64,000 nt of DNA from Treponema sp. (lineage in GTDB: Bacteria > Spirochaetota > Spirochaetia > Treponematales > Treponemataceae). The translations under genes were made by a program, and so were the position numbers. Under the pieces are notes generated by a model, which was not told where the DNA came from, did not search any database, and saw only the letters and a list, made by a program, of their open reading frames with translations. This document shows positions 34,551-44,128 of the stretch, piece by piece (within the stretch, counting starts at the first letter, position 1; each line of letters opens with the position of its first letter). Location of the stretch: the NCBI GenBank assembly GCA_017938365.1, contig JAGBBT010000099.1, forward strand, positions 1-64,000, given 5' to 3'.

Positions 34551-36212
34551 ATGAAAAAAAATATTGGTAAATTAATTTTTTTTTGTTTATTAAGCTTTCT
34601 TTTTTCTCAAGAGATAGATGTTAAACCAGAGGAAAATCTTAATGATTCTTCTGAAGTAAATAAAGTTGCTGAAGAAAGTACTGATTCTGAAAATAATACA
34701 GAAACAGAAAATATTGAATTAGAAGATGAATCTCAGAAAGAAACTTCTGAGATAATAATTAGTCATAAGCCTGGCGTTTCAGAAGTTCCTGAAGAAAAGC
34801 GACCAAAAACTCCAAGTGATGAACGAATAAAAGAATTAGATTCTACAGGAGAAGATAATAGAGAAAAAAATACAGAAACATTAAAGTTCGGAATGGAAAG
34901 TGATATTCTAGATTTACTAGATGAATTAATCAAAAATGAAGATGTTAGATTTGTAAATGAAGTATATGATTTATTTCAAGAAACAAAAAGTTTTGTTGTT
35001 AGAGAAAAGATTTTAAGTTTTTTTACGAATATTGAAGACCCTTGTTTGGAAGATTTTGCAATTATTGTTATAAATGATCCTTATGATGAAAAATTAAGTA
35101 CTGTAAATGCTGTTTTTAGATATATTCAAACTATAAAAACAAAAGTTGCTATTCCTGCGATTTTAACTTTAATCGAAAATGAAAGTGAAGAATATTTTAA
35201 TGGTGCATTAACAACTTTGGGTGCTATTGGAGGACCTGAAGAAGCTGTTTATTTAACAGGATTTTTAGACCGAGAAGATCTCACAGTTGCTCAAAAACAA
35301 CAATTAGTAAAAGTTTTGGGGCAAATAAAGGCTGTAGAAACATACGATAAACTTGTAGAAATGGCAGAAGATAATGAAGAAAATGCCTTTATTAGAATGT
35401 ATAGTGCAGAAGCAATAGGTTCTATGGGAAAAGAAGAAGCTGTAGAAGTTCTTGTTAATTTATATGAAGATACAGATCCTAAAATTAGAGAATATGTTAT
35501 TCGTGGATTAAAGAATTATAAGGATAACGAAGTTGCTGAAAAAATAATGTTGCAAGCAACCAGAGATAACCATTATAAAGTAAGATTAGAAGCTATAGAA
35601 GCAATAAAAGTGAACGAAATAAAATCTGCTGTTCCATATTTGATATATAGGGCTAAAAATGATCCAGAAAATGTTGTAAAAAAATCTGCATGGCCTGTTA
35701 TTGCAAGTCTTAATACAAATGAAGGAAATGAATTTTTAGTAAATCAAATTAAAGATAAAAAAATACCTGACAATACCAAAAGTATTGTTGCAAAATCTTT
35801 ACTTGAATATAACAATGCAGGTTCCGAAGAAATAATTGAACTTGCAAAAGAAACTTTAAAAGATGATAAGAGAAAACCTTTAAGATATGCCTTAGGAAAA
35901 GAATTTGCTAAATATAAAAGAGATGAATATGCAGATTTATGTGTTTTATATATTGCAAATAAAGATGTAGCAACTCAAGGTACAGGCTTAGATATTTATG
36001 CCAAAGGAAGATATGCTTCTGCCGAAAGTGAAATAGAAAAATTAATTCTAACGGCAGCAAAAGATACAAAAAAAAGAAATGTTAATGCAATAAAAGCTGA
36101 AAAGATTCTCGGAAAAGAAAATGATATTGTAAAACATGCAGAGAAAATAAAGGAAGAATCAAAAAAACAAGAAGAAGAAAAAAAGAATAAGAAGAATGCT
36201 AATGCAAAATAA
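34551..36212 (+). CDS. Secreted HEAT-repeat protein with acidic N-terminus
   Basis: A signal peptide (IGKLIFFCLLSFLFSQE) is followed by an acidic low-complexity stretch (about 25-110, rich in Glu/Ser/Asn). From about 115 to 500 there are HEAT-type helical repeats: VAIPAILTLIENESEEYFNG, AEAIGSMGKEEAVEVLVNLY, RGLKNYKDNEVAEKIMLQ and RLEAIEAIKVNEIKSAVPYL. The tail is Lys/Glu-rich. GGAG lies before the ATG. The protein probably scaffolds others in the periplasm. No catalytic motif is seen. Confidence 0.8.
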   Translation: MKKNIGKLIFFCLLSFLFSQEIDVKPEENLNDSSEVNKVAEESTDSENNTETENIELEDESQKETSEIIISHKPGVSEVPEEKRPKTPSDERIKELDSTGEDNREKNTETLKFGMESDILDLLDELIKNEDVRFVNEVYDLFQETKSFVVREKILSFFTNIEDPCLEDFAIIVINDPYDEKLSTVNAVFRYIQTIKTKVAIPAILTLIENESEEYFNGALTTLGAIGGPEEAVYLTGFLDREDLTVAQKQQLVKVLGQIKAVETYDKLVEMAEDNEENAFIRMYSAEAIGSMGKEEAVEVLVNLYEDTDPKIREYVIRGLKNYKDNEVAEKIMLQATRDNHYKVRLEAIEAIKVNEIKSAVPYLIYRAKNDPENVVKKSAWPVIASLNTNEGNEFLVNQIKDKKIPDNTKSIVAKSLLEYNNAGSEEIIELAKETLKDDKRKPLRYALGKEFAKYKRDEYADLCVLYIANKDVATQGTGLDIYAKGRYASAESEIEKLILTAAKDTKKRNVNAIKAEKILGKENDIVKHAEKIKEESKKQEEEKKNKKNANAK

Positions 36213-36224
36213 TATTATGGAATG

Positions 36225-36941
36225 CTATTTTATAATTAGACAACTTACTGTTTTTCCATCAGGACTATAGCCTTTATGAGGATTTGTTAAATCTATAAAA
36301 GACTGCATGCCAATATAATATGCATAATAGTGGGTTCCGGCAGGAAGGGGAAGATATATTTGATATTTTCCAGGTTCTGTTTCTGTTAATTCATAAATCC
36401 ATGAATCCCAATTTGTAAAACTTCCTCCTAATCTTATTTTTTGACCAGGCTCAGAAAAATACACAAATTTTGTATATCCTTCTGGTAGAGATTCTGTTAT
36501 CATTTCTTCAGTTTGAGGAATTTCTAAATATGAAAGTTTAATTCCGTTTTCAATATCGTAAATTGACTGTTTGTTTGTTGGGTCAGTTGTCCACAAACCA
36601 TCAAGAACAATTCTATATGATAATGATTTTAGTTTTTTGGGTTTTTCCAAAACATAAAAGAACCATGATGATGTTTCTTTTCCTTCAATATCATAGGTCT
36701 TTCTTATTTTATAAGAGTGAATTTTACTGAAATTCTCAAAGTCGAAGGCAATTCCTACGGTTCGAGATGTATGTTCTGCTGTAAATACAATATAATCACC
36801 TACTATTTGTGGTTCAGAAACACCTTTTATACTTGTTGCAATTAAATCATACTCATAAGTATCTTTTATGATAGGTTTTTCTTTTGCAAAAATATTGACA
36901 GAAATCAGACTAAAAACAAAAAATAAGAATAATTTTTTCAT
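36225..36941 (-). CDS. Secreted protein with CBM48-like glycogen-binding domain
   Basis: A signal peptide (MKKLFLFFVFSLISVNIFAK) precedes an N-terminal beta domain of unknown type (about 22-140). The C-terminal ~90 residues resemble the CBM48/AMPK-type E-set: FSEPGQKIRLGGSFTNWDSW, ELTETEPGKYQIYLPLPAGT and YYAYYIG. Family members bind alpha-glucans or stand beside glucan enzymes. No catalytic domain is present. A TAAAAT 6 nt before the ATG with no Shine-Dalgarno hints at another leaderless start, but the -35 is poor. Confidence 0.72.
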   Translation of the reverse strand: MKKLFLFFVFSLISVNIFAKEKPIIKDTYEYDLIATSIKGVSEPQIVGDYIVFTAEHTSRTVGIAFDFENFSKIHSYKIRKTYDIEGKETSSWFFYVLEKPKKLKSLSYRIVLDGLWTTDPTNKQSIYDIENGIKLSYLEIPQTEEMITESLPEGYTKFVYFSEPGQKIRLGGSFTNWDSWIYELTETEPGKYQIYLPLPAGTHYYAYYIGMQSFIDLTNPHKGYSPDGKTVSCLIIK

Positions 36942-37062
36942 ACATATATTTTATCGGCGTGTATAAACTTTTTTTTATACTAAAGAATATTTTTTTTTCA
37001 TTCTAAAGGTAACTTTTTATTTTGCCGAAAATTAATTATATAAGTAGAATTATGTTTCTACC

Positions 37063-37091
37063 TTGTCCTAATTTCTTATCTGGAGTAGAAT
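37063..37091 (+). promoter_or_regulatory. Promoter of the 1129-residue gene, near-leaderless spacing
   Basis: TTGTCC (37063-37068), exactly 17 bp, TAGAAT (37086-37091), then 9 nt to the ATG at 37101. The only GGAG overlaps the -10 and cannot be in the mRNA. Confidence 0.6.
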
Positions 37092-37100
37092 TAAAGAACA

Positions 37101-40100
37101 ATGCCAGGATTGAATCAGCTGAGAAAATTCAGCAATGACATAAAAAATTTAGGTGATGAAGTAAAAATTCGTGCCCAGCGTGGTGAAAAGCCTGCTGTAG
37201 TTCCTCTTCCAGAAGGTATTTCAGAAGCTGATGATTCTGAAGATTTCGTATTAGGTTTACCTGAAAATAATCTTGAAGAAAATTCTCAAACAGACACTGT
37301 AGAGTCTTTGGATGTTGTAAATGATGTTTTGGAATCAGGGTCAACTAATGATTCTGAAGTTCCTAATCTTGATTCTATTTTAAATATTACTCCAAATACA
37401 AATGACGAAGTTCCTGATTTAAGTGATTTTTTAGAAGAAAGTTCTTCATCTGATACATCTACAGAACCAGAGGAAATTCCTTTAGAAGATTTAGATTTAG
37501 AATCTTTGTTGAAATCTTCAAGTGAAATGGACGAAAATGTTGTTGCTTCAGATGATAATGATTCTGATCATAATATAGCAGAACCAGATTTTGCTTCAGA
37601 TACAGATTTACTTAATACTTTAGAAACTTTTACTGATTCTGATTTTAATTCAGATAAAATTAATGAAGAAAAAATAGAATTTCCTTCAGAATCTTTAGAT
37701 TCTATTGAAAGTTCTAATGAAATAAATTCAGAGATTTTTGATAATGATTTTGATTTTTCCGGTGAACCAATAAACTTAAATGATGATTTACCAGAAGAAA
37801 TAATAAAATTAGACGGTGATTTTAATAATAAAACTTCAGTTTCTGATAATTTAGCCTCAATATCATCAGAAGAAAGTCTTTCTAACAATGAAAATAATGA
37901 AATTTTGTCTAATCAAAATGATGAATTATCTGAGTCATTAGATAATTTTTCTTCGGATTTACTTGGTTCTACAGCAGATATAGATTTTACTCCTTCTGGA
38001 GATTTTGATATTCCTGATTTTGATATTGATACAAGTGTGTCAGAAAATGCGGAAAATTCAGACGAATCTAATTTATCTTCTGATTCAGAAAGTCCTGCAG
38101 AACCATCTATTGAAAACCTCTTTTCTACAAGTGATTTAGACAATGATTTTTCAATGGAAGTTCCAATAGAAAAAACAGAAGATATTCAAACTTCAAGTGA
38201 TGATTTAAGCAGTCTTTTTGATACATCTAATTTAGATAAGCCTGATGCAACTCAAGATGTTCCCCCTGAAACATTTGACATAAGTGATATTGAAAATTTA
38301 GATTTTTCTTCAGAAGGTTCGTCAACTTCGTTTGATGAGGAATTTCCTGTTACAACTGCAAATCCTCAATCTTTTGAGAGTGATGACTTTTTATTAGATG
38401 AAAATAGTTTTGAAATTCCTGGATTTTCAGATACAGCTACAGCTCAAATTGGTAAAAAAGGAAGACCAATTGTTGATGTTGCTGATTTTAGTCAAGCTAC
38501 AACTGGAAAACCTAAAAATACACTTACAGAAGAAGAATACGCAAAATTTAAGGAAAATTTAATTTCTTATCCATTAAATTTGCGTTTGGCTATTGAAGAG
38601 TTAATTGTAAAAAACGAATTTACAGATGATGCTGTTTTTGAAGTAGTATTAAAAGTCCTCAATAAAACATCAGCAAGACAAGTTGCCACACATCTTGAAA
38701 AGATGCTTGATATTTCTATTGATGTTCCGAGAGATTATGAAAAGAGATCTGTTGCTCAGTATGAAGCTTATAAACAGTCGTTCCAGTATCAGCTAAAAAA
38801 TAGAATTATTCCTGGTGGTATTGCAGCAGTTATATTATGTATGATTGGATATGTTTTATTTCATGCTGGTTTAACATTTGTTTATAAGCCAATTATGGCA
38901 AATGTTTTATATAAGCAAGGATATACTCTGTTAGAAAATAATGAATATCCTCAATCAGAAGTTAAATTTATCGAGGCTGTGAATTATAAACCTGTAAAAA
39001 AATGGTTTTTCAAATATGCACGAGGTTATCGAACTCACAAGCAATATGAAAGAGCATCTCAGATGTATTTAAATATCTTAGGTGTTTTTAATCATGATAA
39101 AGAAGGTGGGTTAGAATGGGCAAAAATGGAACTTTATGAAAGAACTAATTTTGAGCGTGCAGAAGATATAGTTCGACGACAAGTTCTTGATTATCATATA
39201 AATTTGCCTGATGGTATTTTACTCTTAGGTGATATATTTCTTGAATGGGCTGATTATATTCCTGAAAAGTATGAATTAGCGAGAGAACAGTATGCTACTT
39301 TAATTCAGCTTTATGGACCTACTGATTTATACATGTCTCGTATGATGAGATATTTTATTCGAACTGATAAATTGAGAAATGTTCTTGAATTAAAAAGTAG
39401 ATTTTATCCAAATGAAAAATCTCTTTGTGCTGAAGATTGGACGGAACTTAGTGGATATTTGTTAGATAAACTTTACGGAAAATTGAGTCGTGCAGACGAA
39501 TATTTGCGTTCTTCTATAGAAGATGTTAGGGCAATGCTGGAAATTGCTGTAAAAAAAGATACTTCAAATCCTGTTGGCCGATATAATATAGCGAGATATT
39601 TTGTACAAAATGGTAATTATGATGCTGCTAAAAGAGAATTACAAATTTCTTTAGATTTATTTAAAAACTTAGAAATTCGTACGAAGAAAAATACTTATCG
39701 TGAAATTAATGCTTCTAGACTTTTAGGTGATTTATATGCAGAAAATAGAGAATACTTAAAGGCTCAGGAAGTTTATACAGATGGAATAAATTTATATAAG
39801 TCAGAAAATAAGCGTTCAAATTTAGAAGGTGATGAAAATATAGGTAAATTATATGCATCTATGGGCGATATAGAATACTTTATTAGTGGTGATATGGATG
39901 CAGCCCTTGAAAATTATGATACTTCTATAAAAATAAAAAATGATACTCCATCATTAAACTACAGAATAGGAGTAATTCGATATGGAAAACAAGAATATGA
40001 TAAAGCACTTGCATCATTCATAAAAGCAAATGAAGTAATTGATTCTGATGAAAATTTGTTATTGTCTTTAGGGAATGTTTTATCGCTTAGAGGTGATAAT

Positions 40101-40490
40101 TTTGCTGCACAAGGATATTATACTCATTTGTTAAATCTTTTAGATCAAGAAAAAGCTCGTCATTTAATGTTGTTTCCTCAGGACAGAGAAGATGATAATA
40201 ATTTAGTTGATTTATATTTAAAAGCATCTAATAATTTGGGTGTAACATTATATAGAATTGCACGTCAAACGGGAGACAGCAAAAAAAATGCGGAAGCATT
40301 AGTTAGACTGTCGGATTCTATTAGGGCTTGGGATGCTCTTACTAGAAACCAAACAACGATGATTAGACTCGAAGGAAGCAATTTAGCAGCTCAAAATTCT
40401 AAATATATTACTCATTCAAAATCAGATTTTGAACCAGCGATTTATACTGAAATACCAAAAATTCTTGTTGGAGAAAAGGAACTTAAATAG
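37101..40490 (+). CDS. Large acidic, single-pass membrane TPR protein
   Basis: Residues about 40-440 are a Ser/Asp/Glu/Asn-rich low-complexity region with recurrent short Asp-Phe/Asp-Leu motifs (IPDFDIDTS, LFDTSNLDK, DLDNDFSMEV). A folded helical segment (about 470-545) is followed by one transmembrane helix near 569-593 (IAAVILCMIGYVLFHAGLTF). The C-terminal half has TPR repeats (YARGYRTHKQYERASQMYLN, RIGVIRYGKQEYDKALASFI). This predicts a cytoplasmic acidic tail and a periplasmic TPR superhelix. I recognise it only as a spirochaete-style TPR protein. Confidence 0.8.
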   Translation: MPGLNQLRKFSNDIKNLGDEVKIRAQRGEKPAVVPLPEGISEADDSEDFVLGLPENNLEENSQTDTVESLDVVNDVLESGSTNDSEVPNLDSILNITPNTNDEVPDLSDFLEESSSSDTSTEPEEIPLEDLDLESLLKSSSEMDENVVASDDNDSDHNIAEPDFASDTDLLNTLETFTDSDFNSDKINEEKIEFPSESLDSIESSNEINSEIFDNDFDFSGEPINLNDDLPEEIIKLDGDFNNKTSVSDNLASISSEESLSNNENNEILSNQNDELSESLDNFSSDLLGSTADIDFTPSGDFDIPDFDIDTSVSENAENSDESNLSSDSESPAEPSIENLFSTSDLDNDFSMEVPIEKTEDIQTSSDDLSSLFDTSNLDKPDATQDVPPETFDISDIENLDFSSEGSSTSFDEEFPVTTANPQSFESDDFLLDENSFEIPGFSDTATAQIGKKGRPIVDVADFSQATTGKPKNTLTEEEYAKFKENLISYPLNLRLAIEELIVKNEFTDDAVFEVVLKVLNKTSARQVATHLEKMLDISIDVPRDYEKRSVAQYEAYKQSFQYQLKNRIIPGGIAAVILCMIGYVLFHAGLTFVYKPIMANVLYKQGYTLLENNEYPQSEVKFIEAVNYKPVKKWFFKYARGYRTHKQYERASQMYLNILGVFNHDKEGGLEWAKMELYERTNFERAEDIVRRQVLDYHINLPDGILLLGDIFLEWADYIPEKYELAREQYATLIQLYGPTDLYMSRMMRYFIRTDKLRNVLELKSRFYPNEKSLCAEDWTELSGYLLDKLYGKLSRADEYLRSSIEDVRAMLEIAVKKDTSNPVGRYNIARYFVQNGNYDAAKRELQISLDLFKNLEIRTKKNTYREINASRLLGDLYAENREYLKAQEVYTDGINLYKSENKRSNLEGDENIGKLYASMGDIEYFISGDMDAALENYDTSIKIKNDTPSLNYRIGVIRYGKQEYDKALASFIKANEVIDSDENLLLSLGNVLSLRGDNFAAQGYYTHLLNLLDQEKARHLMLFPQDREDDNNLVDLYLKASNNLGVTLYRIARQTGDSKKNAEALVRLSDSIRAWDALTRNQTTMIRLEGSNLAAQNSKYITHSKSDFEPAIYTEIPKILVGEKELK

Positions 40491-40496
40491 CAAAAA

Positions 40497-41135
40497 ATGT
40501 TGAAGATTATTTGTCCAAGAATCGGAATAGATATAAAAAAGCATTTTTTTTCGCTAAAAAAGGAAGTTTTTAGAAAGTCAATACATATGTGTACTGCTTT
40601 TATTCCTGTGTTGTTACATTTTTACAAAGTACCTATTTTGTGTTTATTATCTTTAACATTATTGTTTTATTTAATTTCTGAAATATTAAGATGGAAGGGA
40701 GTAGATGTTCCTATTGTTAGCAATATTACAAATGCAGCAGCTAGAAAAAGAGATGCAAATAAGATTGTATTAGGACCAATAACTCTAGTTTTAGGCATAA
40801 TTATAACTTCTATTTTTTGGAACGAGAAATCTGCTACTGTTGGAATTTTTGCGTTGGCATTTGGTGATGGATTAGCAAGTCTTGCAGGCAAAACCTTTGG
40901 AAGAATTGAAATTCCTTTTACAGGAGGAAAAACAGTTGCTGGAAGTCTTACATGCTTTAATGCAATTTTTTGTACATCTTGGTTTGTTTTACAAAATACA
41001 ACAGTTTCTTTTATTTTAGCTCTTGTTGGTACAATAATTGAAGTCTTACCACTAAGAGATTTGGATAATATTTTTTTACCAACTCTATTAGGTGGTTTAA
41101 CAGAATTGTTACTTCCACATATACAATTTATGTAA
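40497..41135 (+). CDS. Membrane CTP-dependent polyprenol/diacylglycerol kinase-like protein
   Basis: This protein of 212 residues with about six hydrophobic helices belongs to the dolichol kinase / phytol kinase / CTP transferase family. The diagnostic block ALAFGDGLASLAGKTFGR followed by IPFTGGKTVAGSLTCF holds the nucleotide-binding Asp and Gly-Lys motifs; KSIHMCTAFIP near residue 30 is the conserved N-terminal Arg/Lys-xx-H motif. It likely phosphorylates a lipid alcohol such as polyprenol. It starts 6 bp after the TPR gene without its own Shine-Dalgarno. The 3' end overlaps the convergent gene by 27 bp. Confidence 0.75.
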   Translation: MLKIICPRIGIDIKKHFFSLKKEVFRKSIHMCTAFIPVLLHFYKVPILCLLSLTLLFYLISEILRWKGVDVPIVSNITNAAARKRDANKIVLGPITLVLGIIITSIFWNEKSATVGIFALAFGDGLASLAGKTFGRIEIPFTGGKTVAGSLTCFNAIFCTSWFVLQNTTVSFILALVGTIIEVLPLRDLDNIFLPTLLGGLTELLLPHIQFM

Positions 41136-41933
41136 GTTTTCTAAATATTTGAATGTTCCTAATACAAATAAAATTAAACCAACAGGAAAAAATATATAGT
41201 TGTCGGTCATTATTAATGCAGAATAGCCAATATTTAATAACAACATAAAGTATGCAATTTTCTTAAATTCTAAACTACCTTCTTTTTGTGCTCTTATCAA
41301 AAACGAAAAAAAAGAAACTATCAGAAATACAATTCTAGTAATCGAAAATAATGCCCCATAGCCCCAGGTTACAGTTCCTGTGGAACTAATTTTAGCTGTA
41401 TTAAGTGGTATTATGGCTGTAAATACAATTGCTATTGTACTTATTATTGCTAAATTCCTTTCGATATCTTGGCGCTGATTTATATCACTTGCAATAGATG
41501 CAAATATAAAACTTAAGGAAGTTAAGATTCTACCAAAAAAAACTATTCTTCCACAAAAAAATAATAAGTCAGAAAAAGTTGACCATAGTCCAAAAATTTG
41601 TATAAGAATACGAACACCTTCACATAAACAGCCGCATAAAAACATTATAAAGAAAATAACTTCAGCAGATTGAGTTCTTTCAAAAAAAATTAAAACAAAA
41701 ATAATTGTTATTGGCACATATAGCATTATTGAAAACACTGAAAGGATTGAAGCAACAAAATTATATTTTAGAAATGATAATTTATCCAAGAAAGAAGGAA
41801 TTCTAATCGTTGGTGGAGGTGTAATTGCCTTATTCAGTAGTGCAATTAGAAAAGCTGTAAAGATTGTTAAAATATATAGAATGGAAATAACTAGAAAAGT
41901 CTTAATTAATTTATTGCGTACAGTTAAAGTCAT
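41109..41933 (-). CDS. Polytopic membrane protein of unknown function
   Basis: The 274-residue protein has about seven to eight hydrophobic segments (LVISILYILTIFTAFLIALL, YNFVASILSVFSIMLYVPIT, NLAIISTIAIVFTAIIPLN, IAYFMLLLNIGYSALIMTDN). No signature is recognisable. Upstream, on the minus strand, TTTACT / 17 bp / TATGAT ends 6 nt before the ATG with no Shine-Dalgarno, so it may also be leaderless. It is convergent with the lipid-kinase-like gene, overlapping 27 bp. A sensor or transporter cannot be distinguished. Confidence 0.7.
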   Translation of the reverse strand: MTLTVRNKLIKTFLVISILYILTIFTAFLIALLNKAITPPPTIRIPSFLDKLSFLKYNFVASILSVFSIMLYVPITIIFVLIFFERTQSAEVIFFIMFLCGCLCEGVRILIQIFGLWSTFSDLLFFCGRIVFFGRILTSLSFIFASIASDINQRQDIERNLAIISTIAIVFTAIIPLNTAKISSTGTVTWGYGALFSITRIVFLIVSFFSFLIRAQKEGSLEFKKIAYFMLLLNIGYSALIMTDNYIFFPVGLILFVLGTFKYLENLHKLYMWK

Positions 41934-42092
41934 AGAAAAATCATAAACTCAAGAGAAAAATAAGTAAAGACTTAAATAAAAAAAACCGAAAATCTAACAG
42001 TAGTAATGATTAATTTCATTATGTTGTTGCAGTAATTGTAACTATATATTTGTTTTACAAAAATGCTTCGCAGTTTTTTTATGGGAGACAGT

Positions 42093-42791
42093 ATGAAAAA
42101 GCAATTTTTAGGTTTTATATTTATATTTACAATGGGAACATTATTGTTTGCTGGTGATGCAGCTGCATTTGTGGATTTAGGTATTTCAAAAGACGGAAAA
42201 GTTTATGCATTTGGGCAGTATGGTAAAGTTGATAAAAGCTTTCAAGGATATGCAGAAATCTATACTGTAGATATTGAAAAAAATGATTGGATTGATGGGG
42301 GAGTTTTTAGAACAAAGCCATCAAATGCAACATTAACTAAAAGTGGAAAATCTGTATTTGACAGTTTATATAAGAAAGCAGAGTGGTCATTAAAAAAATA
42401 CGGATTGGTGCCTTCAACAGCAGATAATTTACTTTATGTTAGACAAGATAATTCGTCTTCAGAAAAGATTGTATTTAAGGATTTTGAAGGATCTACTTTT
42501 GAAAAGAATATTTATTATCATATTGATTTAATAAAAAATGTAGAGGGAGTTGGTATAAATACTAAATCTTCATTTTTTATTTCGTTAGAAAAAAAAGATG
42601 ATAATGGTAATATAATTAGCAGAAATGTTGTTGGAAATCCTGATATTAAAAGAAAAGGAGTTTCTGGATATTCAATTAACAGAATTTTTTCTGATAAATC
42701 TGGAAGAAGTTTAGTGTTTGTTATAGAAAAGACTGTTGAAGATTCGTCGGGAACTTCAATTAGATATATGGTTGAAACTATTCGTTTATAA
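42093..42791 (+). CDS. DUF2259-family secreted protein
   Basis: The signal peptide MKKQFLGFIFIFTMGTLLFAG precedes a ~210-residue domain beginning AAAFVDLGISKDGKVYAFGQ and continuing YGKVDKSFQGYAEIYTVDIE, which I recognise as DUF2259, a predicted secreted family. Function is unknown. The ATG at 42093 is chosen over 42063 because GGGAGA lies 4-5 nt upstream and the signal peptide starts there. A strong terminator follows, so it is monocistronic. Confidence 0.78.
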   Translation: MKKQFLGFIFIFTMGTLLFAGDAAAFVDLGISKDGKVYAFGQYGKVDKSFQGYAEIYTVDIEKNDWIDGGVFRTKPSNATLTKSGKSVFDSLYKKAEWSLKKYGLVPSTADNLLYVRQDNSSSEKIVFKDFEGSTFEKNIYYHIDLIKNVEGVGINTKSSFFISLEKKDDNGNIISRNVVGNPDIKRKGVSGYSINRIFSDKSGRSLVFVIEKTVEDSSGTSIRYMVETIRL

Positions 42792-42795
42792 AGAT

Positions 42796-42832
42796 AAAAA
42801 AAAGACCGAAATTTTCGGTCTTTTTTTTTATA
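42796..42832 (+). terminator. Rho-independent terminator after the DUF2259 gene
   Basis: An A-flanked perfect stem AAGACCGAAA / TTTCGGTCTT with a 2-nt loop and a long T tract. Confidence 0.9.
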
Positions 42833-42870
42833 AAAGTGAAATAATTGAAAAAAAATATCTATATATCTTT

Positions 42871-42893
42871 TAGAGTATTTTTACTCTAGGAGG
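42871..42893 (+). promoter_or_regulatory. Hairpin directly abutting the Shine-Dalgarno of the next gene
   Basis: TAGAGT (42871-42876) pairs with ACTCTA (42883-42888), and AGGAGG (42888-42893) follows immediately, sharing one base with the stem. The ATG is 5 nt further. It may act as an RNA structure affecting ribosome access or mRNA stability, or be a DNA operator. Confidence 0.45.
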
Positions 42894-42898
42894 TTTAT

Positions 42899-43996
42899 AT
42901 GATTTATAAAAAATTCTTTCATTCAATTTGTTTAACAGTAACATGTTGTGTAACTGTTATTATGGCTACTGTTTTTCCGATGTCTTGTAAAATGACAGAA
43001 CATGGAATTGATGTAACTAATACAGATACAGAAGTTCCAAAAATCGAAAATTTTGCTATGCAAGATAGTTCAAATTTAGTGATTTCATGTTCAGAAAAAA
43101 TAAAATTAGAAGAACTTCTTATAGAAAATCTTCAAGACAATCAAATTACTTCTGTTTCAAATGTCACTTATAATGAAGAAAATAAAGAAGCTACTATTAC
43201 ATTAGAGACAGAAACAACAGTTGGTGATGAATATACAATTTCCGGTAAAGTTGTAGATGAAGCTGGTAATTCTCTTTTATTTAGTTTACCTTTTGTAGGA
43301 TACAATGATAATCAAGCTCATTTAATACTTAGTGAAATTCGTACAAAGCATTCAACAAGTAACAATACATTAAAAAAATCTGAATACATTGAGTTTTATG
43401 TTTTAAAAAGTGGTAATACAGCTGGTTTAGAGATTATTACTGGTTCAGATGGAGTTGATAAAAAATATATTTTTCCAGCTATCGAGGTACAACAAGGTGA
43501 GTATATTACAGTTCATTATAGAGTTTTATCAGAAGGAGCTTGTATTGATGAATTAACTGATGATTTAACATTATCTACTGCAGAAAGTTCTTCTAATAAG
43601 GCAAGAGACTTGTGGATTAATAATGTAGAAACTCGTATATCAGATTCAGATGTTATTGTTTTAAAAGATTCAATAAAGAATACTATTATGGATTCTATTT
43701 TATATTCAATGTCAAACAAAAAAGATTGGTATACAAATGAACAAAAATCTTTAGCTTCTGATTGTTATGAAAACGGAAATTGGAGTGGAGGATGTAGTGT
43801 TAATGAAGCTGCTTGTTCTGATAATATAACAGCAATAAGAACTTTAAGTAGATTAAATATAAAAGATATCGTAGCAACTCTTTCTGTTAATGAATCTATT
43901 GAAAACGAAATAATACTTGCTAATAAAAACGATTGGGCTGTTGTAAAATTAGGAACTCCAGGAGAAGAAAACTCCTTAGAGAAATATGTGAAATAA
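42899..43996 (+). CDS. Putative lipoprotein with Ig-like and lamin-tail-like domains
   Basis: A long signal peptide (about 1-29) ends VFPMSC-K, a lipobox. Residues about 45-135 look like a bacterial Ig-like fold (TEVPKIENFAMQD, EYTISGKVVDEAGNSL). From about 145 on, LILSEIRTKHS, SEYIEFYVLKSGNTAG, GEYITVHYR and DVIVLKDSIKNTIMDSILY resemble a lamin-tail (LTD) domain, often found in surface and adhesion or nuclease-associated proteins. A very strong AGGAGG precedes the ATG. Domain calls are tentative. Confidence 0.68.
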   Translation: MIYKKFFHSICLTVTCCVTVIMATVFPMSCKMTEHGIDVTNTDTEVPKIENFAMQDSSNLVISCSEKIKLEELLIENLQDNQITSVSNVTYNEENKEATITLETETTVGDEYTISGKVVDEAGNSLLFSLPFVGYNDNQAHLILSEIRTKHSTSNNTLKKSEYIEFYVLKSGNTAGLEIITGSDGVDKKYIFPAIEVQQGEYITVHYRVLSEGACIDELTDDLTLSTAESSSNKARDLWINNVETRISDSDVIVLKDSIKNTIMDSILYSMSNKKDWYTNEQKSLASDCYENGNWSGGCSVNEAACSDNITAIRTLSRLNIKDIVATLSVNESIENEIILANKNDWAVVKLGTPGEENSLEKYVK

Positions 43997-44009
43997 ACTG
44001 AAATAATAT

Positions 44010-44050
44010 GCATAGTTATTTATTTTCTGGGGTATGCAAAAATAACTATG
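44010..44050. other. Stem-loop after the lipoprotein gene
   Basis: ATGCATAGTTATTT can pair with AAATAACTATGTAT across an 18-nt loop. No T tract follows on the plus strand. It may end or stabilise the mRNA. Confidence 0.45.
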
Positions 44051-44128
44051 TATAAAGCTAATAATTCAAGACATTATAATTATATATTACTAGTTACTTA
44101 TTAAAAATTATGCTAAAATCTTCTCGTT

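Noticed and set aside
37568-38143. Leftward Ser/Lys-rich frames opposite the acidic TPR protein
   Set aside because: They are complements of the Asp/Ser/Glu codon bias on the plus strand, not genes.
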